Source: Paraphaeosphaeria minitans (taxonomy: Eukaryota > Ascomycota > Dothideomycetes > Pleosporales > Didymosphaeriaceae). Taken from it: 64,000 nucleotides of DNA. The stretch is from positions 971,035 to 1,035,034 of the forward strand of contig WJXW01000018.1 of NCBI GenBank assembly GCA_015832175.1. The letters run 5' to 3'. Positions 51,433 to 60,800 of this stretch are shown one piece after another. Both the position numbers and the translations under genes were made by a program. The notes beneath the pieces are model-generated. The model was given only the letters and a program-made list of their open reading frames with translations, made no database searches and was not told the origin of the DNA. Each line of letters begins with the position of its first letter. Within the stretch, counting starts at the first letter, position 1.

Positions 51433-53498
51433 CTGAGGGCTATCACGCAGCTCCTAGACAGGTCGACACATTCCGATCAAAGTATGAGCCACAAGACAGA
51501 GTTCGTGCTCCTCTTCAATCCAGACATAGAAGAGAACCTTCTGCCAGATTGGCTCGAAGCCCACGAAGGACGTATAGACATGCTCGACGCCCTAAGGGGT
51601 GGTAGCAGAAACGTCCAGGGACTCATCAGACCCACTAAGCTGAATGGAGCGCCTTTGGTCTTCTCTGGAATGGACAATGGGGTTGAACAAGAGGATGATC
51701 CGGAAGTAAGGAGCGTCCCCCTCTTCAAGCATCGAAATTTCGAAGCGCCAAACACACTCACAAAACGTCCGTTTGATGCACCAATCGCAGTTGCAGAACA
51801 ATCATCGGCAGGTGTGCGACTTCGTGTTAGCGACTGTACAGTCGATTCACTCGCTTACAGATTCGCGAAATTCAACTTGTTCGTTCCATCTCTCTTGCGG
51901 CACATAGAAGCCTATACCGTAGCCCACCAGCTGCAGGAGACGATCCTGTGGAACGTTCCCTTTTGCAGTCGAACACACATTGTGACAGCGATCTCTACAC
52001 CCTCTGCTGGCAGGGCAACAAACTGTAACCACGTGACTGACGTCACCTGTTCTGTATGTGGTAGCCACCACCCAGGTGCACGGACTACCGGTATAGAGTC
52101 AACAGACTCTCGCCCGCTCTCTCTCGCTTTCGAACGAAAAAACACACACACTCTTTTCTGCAGATAGCAATACAGCTTGTTCTCCTTATTGCCTGCTTAC
52201 ACAAACTATCAGCGCTTCGAGTTCTTCGGAGACGCGTTACTAAAGTTTCAAAATTCTGTCCAGCTGTTTACGGACCACAGCAACTAGCCAGAAAGGTACC
52301 TTTCTCAGCGCAAAGACAGCCTCGTCTCGAATGCCAGACTCACCAGAGCTGCGGTAGCAAAGGGGCTAGATTCTTACATCTTGACGGACCCACTTCGACG
52401 AAGATGGTCAGTTCCACGTATCTCCGATGCAGATTAAGAAGCAGAGGAGCGGACACTTGGAATCAAAGCCTTGGCAGATGTCGTCGAAGCCCTTATCGAG
52501 CTGCTTACACTGACTCCGGCTTCGAGGCGGCTAGAGCGTGAACCAACGTCTTCCCGCCCGAGATTAGCGCACTCGTGCCTCAGTTTTCAGAGCGAGAATC
52601 CACGAAGACCAAGAGTTTGGAAGAACCAGGAGCCGAGACCCTAATCGGCTACCGCTTTCGAGATGGGTCGTTGCTACTAGAAGCATTGACACATCCTTCT
52701 AATGGCATCGATGCCAAGACGGAGTCTTACCAGAGACTTGAGTTCCTGGGAGATGCGGTCCTGGATGTGCTCGTCTCCACTCTTCTCTCACGTTGCTTAC
52801 CTGAGTTGTCCCAAGGACAATTGACTCGCATCAAGGCAGCTCTTGTGAACAACAACCTCCTTGGCTATCTTTGCCATCACTTCAGCATGGACAGGAATCT
52901 AGTCCGCATTGAAACAGAGCTCACTCACGGCTTACGCGAGGTGCGATACTGCGAGAAAGTGCCACTATGGCAGTTCATGCGTCACCATTCTTTAGACCTG
53001 GTGCAGGCTCACAAGAACGTTGGTCACACTTTTGAACAATACGGTACTGACATACGTAAGAACCTCAGCGAGGGCACGCCTTATCCGTGGAAACTGTTGG
53101 CTCGCTTGGACCCCGACAAGTTCTACTCAGATCTAGTAGAAAGCATCTTTAGCGCAATATTTACCGACTCGCGAGGAGATCTTTCAGAGTGCGAGAGATT
53201 CTTTGAGCGTATCGGTCTGACATACTACGCTACACGAATGGCGGAAGGCACTTTGCACGTTGTGCATCCAAGAGATGAGCTACAAGGCCTGGTTGGCTCT
53301 TCGAAGCTTGATATCAACGTCTAAGCGGTGCATTCGGGCGTCGAGCGTGCAACTTTCAGATGCACCATCAGAGTCGAAGAGGACATAATTGCTGGAGCCC
53401 AAGGATGCGTTACCAGAGATGAGGCTTGCATAGGATGCGTACAAGCAGCTGTCTTACTTCTTCATTCACACCAGGAGGGTAGAAAAAGCTACGCGTGA
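51433..53498 (+). pseudogene. Dicer-like gene fragment (two RNase III domains), degenerate
   Basis: Translation in successive frames gives the C-terminal third of a fungal Dicer. A pre-RNase region has PDWLEAHEGRIDML (about 51540-51600). RNase IIIa is TNYQRFEFFGDALLKF (52201-52248) with ALADVVEALI (52470-52499). RNase IIIb is YQRLEFLGDAVLDVL (52731-52775) with DLVESIFSAIF (53131-53163). A dsRNA-binding-like tail ends at TGA 53496. Helicase, DUF283 and PAZ parts are missing. Damage: TAG 52165 (inside an insertion), TAG 52285 (Trp expected), TAA 52435, a one-base loss near 52494-52500 (IGAAY expected), TGA 52539 and TAA 53322. Between 52575 and 53324 one frame is open (249 residues), so an RNase IIIb-only product cannot be excluded. 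Only some changes are RIP-type. It is probably a subtelomeric partial duplicate of a functional Dicer elsewhere. Confidence 0.9.
52018..52207. mobile_element. 176-bp insertion flanked by 7-bp repeats ACAAACT inside the pseudogene
   Basis: ACAAACT occurs at 52018-52024 and 52201-52207. Removing one repeat plus the 176 bp between them (183 bp, divisible by 3) rejoins the conserved ATN-YQRFEF exactly. The insert starts GTAACCACG and ends CAGGCAATAAGG in reverse complement after GTAAG, a weak terminal inverted repeat. No GT-AG intron restores the frame. It resembles a small MITE or filler insertion. Confidence 0.65.
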
Positions 53499-54934
53499 TA
53501 TAGTGAAGAGAAAGGGGACTCCCGATTGCAAGCGTATAGAAACCCTACTAGGTCTGATCACAACGACCAGATTCCCGAACGCAGAATCCCATCAAAGGCC
53601 CAATGCAAAGCGTACCATCACGTGACATAAACGTCGAGCGTAATTTGTGATTTTGACAAACCTAGCGCGCCTACAATATTTATAGATCATGTGGTGGATT
53701 AGTGCTCAGTTCGCTAGAGGTGCATAAATGTTATAGCTTAAAGACTAGCTATATTACTTAAGCGTCTAGTGCGCGCTTTGTAAGAATTTCTGTTGTAGGC
53801 CAAGCGCTATTAGGAACTGTGGTTGTAGGCCTATGTGCAAAAGAGAACTCTTTTACACGTACACGATAGATAATCTATATACCATGGACCCTTGTTTCCA
53901 CAGGAATTCTTGTTACTAATAACGCTGTAAATAACCTTTATATTAGCTGTGCTAGTATGCTACAATAAATATATATAATCGCTCCTAAGTATTAAGTCTA
54001 TAATACCTATAACGCTAGTTTACTACTACACTACTTATACTACCTAGTAGCCTTACTAGCCCCTGTGTCTTTTTTAACTTACTTTTTTGTGCCGCTTATT
54101 ATTTAAGTTAAAGCCCTTACTTAATATCTAGGTTACTTATTCTCTATCTACTATTTCTTATTAGGCGCCTACACCTTACTTTCTAGTAATAATACTGCTA
54201 GTAGGGGCCTTCTTTGCAGAGGTACAGCAGATACACTTCTAGCTATATAGAACTTTACTAGGACCCTTCTTACAAGTAGGAGCCTTACTAGTAGAAGCCT
54301 TATAAGTAGATCCTGCGGTAGTAGTAGTAGTAGGAGCCTTATAAGCAGATCCTATAGCAGTAGGGCCTTTAGTACTAGTGGTATAAGTGTTATAGTAAAA
54401 GGTAGTTTAAAACATTATTATTGTTATAGCTAGTAGGAAGCCTATTACTATTAGTATTAGCTAAGATAGGGCAAATGTAGGCATACCTAGACTAGACGTT
54501 AGATAGGCAGTTTAAGGATTAGAAAGTGTTAGAAAAGTGGCAGTAGTGGCTTTATATATATAGTGCCTATAAGGTGAGAGTGATAGTAAGAGATTATAAG
54601 TAAAAACTAGCCCTTATAGGTAATTCTTATAAGCGAAGCTTAACTGTCTAAACAGCTTATACTAAAATAAAGCTACTACTACTATAGTATAAGGTATTAG
54701 GCAGGTATTAGCTTTCCTAAAAAGCTATAGTTATAGCGTATAATACTAGCCACGTGCAGCTAGAAACAGAGTGTTATATAATAAATAGTATTAGTTTTAA
54801 ATAGTAATAATAGACCGCGCTAAGCTTAAGTAAAGATTATGCTAATAGTAAGCTAAGGGCGCACGCTAGGCCATAACTAGTGTGTGTAACTAAAAATAAA
54901 ACAACACTTTTAGTAACTGCTTCTACTTACCTCT
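53499..54934. other. AT-rich degraded DNA between pseudogene and chromovirus D
   Basis: Composition turns AT-rich near 53700. No intact frame. On the minus strand about 54180-54400 encodes a periodic GS-YKAPT / TTTT-rich pattern, interrupted by stops, suggesting a low-complexity protein of unknown origin. Nothing else recognisable. Confidence 0.5.
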
Positions 54935-55345
54935 TGTTAAATCCAAGAGGGTAGCTAGTCCTAAAGGGTTAAGGTTAGTTCTTGGGCAGGAGTACTTACA
55001 GGAGGTGGAAGGTCTTGTTAATACAATAGTATCTTGCGAAGTGTAATAAGTTAACAATTTGGTCTACTAGAATCCAAACAATAGATTAATAAATAGATTA
55101 AACACAAGTATAGAGAGCCCATTCTTACGTTCCTATATACTAAGGCTGCTCCGCTGCTTAGTGCTACTAAGTAACTAAGCACTTTACATAACTAGCTCTA
55201 CTACTTAGTACCGCTAAGTAACTAAGCACATTATGTGACCTAATCTAAGTTACTTAGCGTCTCTTTATTATATTTATAACCCTATTGTCGCTTTATCACA
55301 CCTTTATAAGCGCCTAAGTCTTATGTTATTATCTAGTACGTAATA
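54935..55345 (-). repeat. 3' LTR of chromovirus D (411 bp)
   Basis: On plus it reads TGTTAAATCCAAGAGGG...TAGTACGTAATA, homologous over its whole length to the LTRs of A and B, including the 47-bp tandem pair in U3. Confidence 0.92.
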
Positions 55346-57628
55346 TTATCCCCTCCCTTCCTATTCTTTGTCCTAAAGAATTATGCCTACTAACTATAAT
55401 TCCACAAAGCGTTGTTACGGCCTTATCTCTACTATTAAAAACTATAGAGTAGTTATAGTGTTAAAGTGCTCTTTCTATAAGTCGCATTCCTATATTTATA
55501 AAGTCTATATTAGCTTAGGGAAGTGTAGTAAGTGTTAGAAATAAGACTTAAAGTGTAATATAGCTATTACTAGGAATAAGTTCTTATAGTTAATTACTAA
55601 GAAGAAGAAATTAGAGGCGCAAATGTTAGAGGCGTAAAAAGAATAGGACGTAGTGTTTAAAGCCTTACGCATAGCGCGCGTAAAAAAAGATTAGTTATTA
55701 AAATAATTAGCGTAGAATAAAAAGCGTGCTAGCGAAGTTATTGCAGTAGAGAGTGCTGCGCTAATAGAGTTAAAGTTAGAGGAGAACCTAGCCTATCCCA
55801 CTTAGCCTACTAGTCTAGCTAAACTTAGCACGTCTATATAGTTTACGATAGACAACCTGCCTCTAGAGTTCTAGGACAATTCTTTAGCGTTACTGTCTTA
55901 GGTAAGTCTATTAATAGAATTCTTTAATCTTTTATTAATAGTTTCTTAGGTGGTCCTTTAGTTCCTAAGTATTTTCGCTGTGTGGGTAACCTTTCTACTT
56001 AACAAGGTACGCGTTGTTATACTAATTATATTCTAGAATTCTTTTGACCTTAAATTCGTTTTCTTCCTTAGTCTAGTAGTAGAAGGTGGTTTCAACTAGT
56101 GTATCAGGGTCTGCTAGTTCTAGTAGTAATACGTAGAATACTAGGTGTATCTTTGCATCTAGCGGTAGTTCTAACTTATAGTTTACTAGTGATATTTGCT
56201 TAGAAATGTAAAATAGTCTAACCTTAATATAATCTAGTTTCTTGTGTTTTTTCTTCTAAGTTTAAAGGTTCTTTATAAGTAGATATACTTTATCCCCCTT
56301 TTTTAGCTAAGGTGCTATTTTTCGTTTTTAGTTTTAGTATAAAATTAATTGCTGCTGAGCTTTCTTGAAATTCTCTTAGAGTTGTTAGTGTATTTTCTTT
56401 ATATTTTCTACTATATTAATGGCTTCTTTTGCTTTGATTGTTATAGGAAATTGTTAATTAAAGAGATGTGGGTGTCTTCTATAGTTTACATAGAACAGTG
56501 TATATCCTAATACTGCTAATACTTTGTTATTATAGGCCAACTATGCTATAGGTAGTAATAAAACCTAGTTATTCTTCTAACTGTTACAGTAGATGCGTAG
56601 GTACGTTTCTATAGTTTGGTTCGTACGTTCTGTCTGTCTGTTTATTTGTAGATGGTAAGCCGTTAATAGCTTTTGTTTCGTTCTAAGCAGTGCTATAAGC
56701 GTTATCTAATAATTTAACGTGAAGAGCTTGTCTCTATCGCTAATAATTGTTTTTAGGATTCTGTGGTGTCTAATTAGTTAGTCTAGAATAAGAAAAGCAA
56801 GTTCCTTTGCTGTTATTCTTTTAAGACATAGAATAAGCTCAACATACTTAGTTAGTTGGCAGACTATTACTAGTATACTATTGTATTTAATTCCTGTTAT
56901 TGGATCCTTAGAGTTTAGAATTCCTATAACAAAATCTATAGCGATGTCTTCCTATAGTGCTATTAGTATTCTAATTACTTACATCTCTCTATATTTAAAA
57001 TATATACTGTGTTTATTTCTCTAGCATTCTGCATATTTATAGATGTAAGTTATTACAGCTTCCTTAATTCCTTTAAAGGTGTAATTCCTTTAGATAAGTT
57101 CTATTGTCTTTGTAATGCCTAGGTGTCCGTACATAGGGTTATTGTGGTATTGTTAGATGATCTCAGTCTGTAGATGTTCTAGAACTTCTTAGTTAATTAC
57201 TAAAAGTTAGTTTAGTTCTACTGTTAGTTCTAGAGATTTATCTTTAGCTTTACAAAGAATTGCGAAGAAAGTTTTTGCCTTTTCTCTTGCTAGATTACTT
57301 TATTAGCTAAGAGCGTCTGCTCTGCTATTTTCTTTTCTAGCTATATAGATAATTTTGAACTTGTACTGCCTAGTGGTCTGCAACTATCTTTGTTGTTGTG
57401 GCGTAAGTTCTTTTGTTATTGTGAACCTTAGAAGATTCTTATAATTTATATAGATTTCTAGTGTTAAGTAACTAAGCGTATAAATCCTCTAGTGCTTTAA
57501 GGCTTTAATAATAGCGTAGAGTTCCTTATTATATACGTTGTATTGTGTTTCGGCGTTATTAAATTTATATAAGTAATAGGCAATTAGGTGCCATTTACTA
57601 TTATATTTTTATTTAGCGTAGGCGCCTA
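54935..57628 (-). mobile_element. Truncated chromovirus copy D (3' half only)
   Basis: The 3' LTR is on the left (54935-55345). The polypurine tract (GGGAGGGGATAA on minus), 3' internal region, chromodomain (about 56030-56100), integrase and part of RNase H follow leftward-to-right as the reverse complement of B. Homology stops abruptly after GTAGGCGCCTA at about 57628, and RT, protease, gag and the 5' LTR are missing. No target duplication can be found at the broken end. RIP decay is slightly milder than in A. Confidence 0.92.
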
Positions 57629-57891
57629 CCCAAGAGGAAGAGGCGTCGGTGGTCACAGACGCGCTAAGATTGGCTTAGCGTTAGGGTTAGAGTTAACGAA
57701 TTAGGTAGGATTTGATACCAGAAACGCGTTAGACTAGGGGCAGAAACAATCCTATTCCCCAGCTATTTCTATTTCTTTCTCATTCTAATTCATCTCAACG
57801 TAACCTCTTATACTAATCTACCATCTCTTATTCACAAAATAGGATGGTGGTGGCGCAGGGTTTAGCCATTACTTTTTACTACTAATTCGCG
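57629..57891 (+). promoter_or_regulatory. 5' flank of the telomere-linked helicase, with interstitial telomere-like motif
   Basis: Non-RIP sequence begins at CCCAAGAGGAAG immediately after the truncated chromovirus. TTAGGGTTAGAGTTAACG at 57681-57698 holds one perfect and two imperfect telomere units. The remaining 190 bp should contain the helicase promoter. TATA-like elements are not obvious. Confidence 0.6.
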
Positions 57892-60800
57892 ATGGAGTTC
57901 TGCTGGGACGCTCGAGCTTCCGCGTCAAGCCCAGCTAACAGAGTACTAACATCACCACATCAACAGAACTCTCAGCAGCAACAGCAACTAGCAGGAGAAA
58001 ACTTAGCGCAAGCTAATATACAAAAGTATATTCATTTTGTTAAGGAGTACGGCGTGCTTTGCTGCAGCGAGCACAAAGCCGGCATAGAAAATCTCGATGT
58101 ACATCTCCGTCAAAAGCATAGTGTACCAGTTAACGAACGGAGGAAATTCATTGAAAGCTGCGCTCTTTTGAGAAGACAAGGGCTGGGCAGCGTTACGCTA
58201 CCAGACGCTGGCGGACCGCCAATCCAGGTCCTAGGAGCGCCGTTGGACGGCTTCCAATGCAAGCAGCCAGCATGCAGCTATCTTACGCGAAACAAGGGCC
58301 AGATACGACTACACTGCAACAGTCATGGGTTAGCGTTCAAGACGGGATCAGATGCGCTCTACCAGAAGGTAAAGATGCAGTCTTTCTTCCCCGCTTCAGG
58401 ACGGCAGCGGTACTTTGTAGTTTGCGTCCCCGATGTAGCGGACAGCGGAGCAGACGCTAGGGCGCATAAAGAAGAGGTGGAAGACATTCTGGCAGAGTAC
58501 GCGCGAACGCAGGAGGAGAGGAAGCGGCAAGAGCAGGTGATGGATGCAGAAGTCGCAAAGACAGACAAGACAGGCTGGTGGAAGTTTACAGAGTGGCCAG
58601 AGCACTTTGCGAACCGCAACTGCGTGCACCTTGCCCACGCGATCCGGCTGCCGCGCCGGGACGAGCCCAAGCTGCAGAAGGCCGCGCGGGCTGTGGAGCA
58701 GCTGGTGGAGCAGAGCGTCCGAGGGCTGTCCTCGCTACCACGTGAGACCCGACGATGGGTGAAGAGTGCGCAGGCCAACGAGATCCACCAGCAGCCGATA
58801 GCCCGACTGCAGAACCCAGAGAGCCAGGCGCGCTATGCTGGGTACATTGTGATGTTCGTGTGCTATGTCCTACGTATCGTCGCCGCCGAAGAAGCGGACA
58901 AGGAGAGCGAGGACACGGAGAGTAGCGAGGGCAGCAGCACCGACGACAGCAGCGACGGCGACGGCAGCAGCAGCGACTGCAGTGATGAGAGCCCGCCCGA
59001 GGCCCACACAGGTCGCCGAGTCAAAGTTGATCCCATGAAGGACGCGCGGGAGATGTTCCCATGGAAAGAGGACCAAAAGCTGCTGGCCACCATGCTCTGG
59101 GAGGCCCTGGACAGCAACGACGAAGCCGGCCACATCGTCCTAGTGCGCCGGATGCTTAGTACGTTCATCATGACGACCTACATCCGCAGTCCGTTTGAGA
59201 GCGGGCTCGTTCACTTTGCTGCTGTGCTTGGGTTCGATTCAGAGACACGTCGACTGCGCACCGCGAAGAACTATTCGTATCTAGTGGCTGGGATGGTGTA
59301 CTGCGTTCGGGTGATCAGTGTCGAACACCTACTTCCGCCCGCGCAACGGGAACAGCAGGGCTTGGTGGAACGTGACCACTATCTTGACCTGAGAAAGCGC
59401 TTCCTAGCGGACGGGTCCTTCAGCCCGACGAGCCAGCTGCTTAGTCTGCTGGCCTATGGCAAGTTCATCGGCATGAATACCGGCAACGCGGGCAACGCCT
59501 TCTGGTCAGAGGATAAGAAGATCTTCTACCTCAACGGTAGACCCATCGTTATACACCATTTCCAGCTGATGGCCCAAGAACTGTTGACCGAGCTGGAGGA
59601 CCTGCTCTGGGGTGAGCTGCTCTGGGTCCGCAGTCCCGGTCAGCGTTTCCCGATCCGGCTCGACCTGATTCAGGACGATGTCGCGTGCACACGACGCGGC
59701 ATGTCCTTTGTCACGCACGGGAACAACGGCCTGGAGAATGGCTTGCGATGGATGCTCGAACGGATGATGCAGGACGAGCAGGGTCGGAAGCTCCGCTCCG
59801 GAGATGGGACTTGGAACGTTGCACGCGTGAAGCTGTACCTGCGCAGTGTCAAGCGCTTCAAGGAGCTGGAGCTTGCCAATCTCCACATTGACGAGGGAAT
59901 GCCAGGTCGGGGCACCGAGATCACGTCGATGCGGTTCCGCAACGGAGCACTGCAGGACCGCAACCTCTTCGTGATGGACGGACAGATCATGACGGTGGTC
60001 CGTTACTACAAGTCGCAGTCGCAGTTCGACAAGCCCAAGGTCATCCCAAGGTTCCTGCCCTCGCGGCTCTCGCAGGTGCTCGTTGTGTACCTGGCGTACG
60101 TGCAGCCGTTCGAAGAGTACCTGACCGTGGAGGTGCTGGGCGGCAGCTTCACCGACTACCTGTGGGCCAACGAGCAGGGTCCGTGGCACACGGATCACCT
60201 GACGCGGGTGCTGAAGCGCGAGACGGGCAAGCACCTGGGGGTGGCGCTGAACACGCTCGACTACCGACACACGGCGGTGGGGATTGGGCGGGAGGTGGTT
60301 GGGGATGTGTTTGGGCGGGGTTACCAAGACGAGGTGGGTGAGATTGAAGAGCCCGAGGTCGACGAGGACGGTGAGAGCCCGTTGGAGCTGCAGAGCGCGC
60401 GGACGACCAAGATCGGCCTGGCCAACTACAGCGTGCCCATCGATATTGTGAAGCATCTCAGCATGCGTTCGATCGAGACCTTCCGGCCGCTCAGTCGGCG
60501 CTGGCACGAGTTTCTAGGTGTGGATGGGCACGAGGTACGACCCAGTGCAGCCAGGAAGCGGCGATGGGAAGAAGAAGGAGACGGTCAAGACAAAGGGAGA
60601 GATGATCTCGCCGTGGTCGTGCCGCAGAAGAAAACCAAACCAGGGGGTGTCACTGCGAGTGCGATGTCTAGAGCGATGCAGCAGGCACTTGGCCAGGCTA
60701 CTGCATCGTTCAAGTCGGACGAGCAGGAACAGGCCATGTTCGCTATGGTGAACGGTCAGACACCGCTGGTGGTCGTGCTCCCCACAGGTGGAGGCAAGAG

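Noticed and set aside
52025..52174. Reading the inserted segment of the Dicer relic as a spliceosomal intron
   Set aside because: No GT donor and AG acceptor pair restores TNYQRFEF in frame; flanking 7-bp repeats fit an insertion better.
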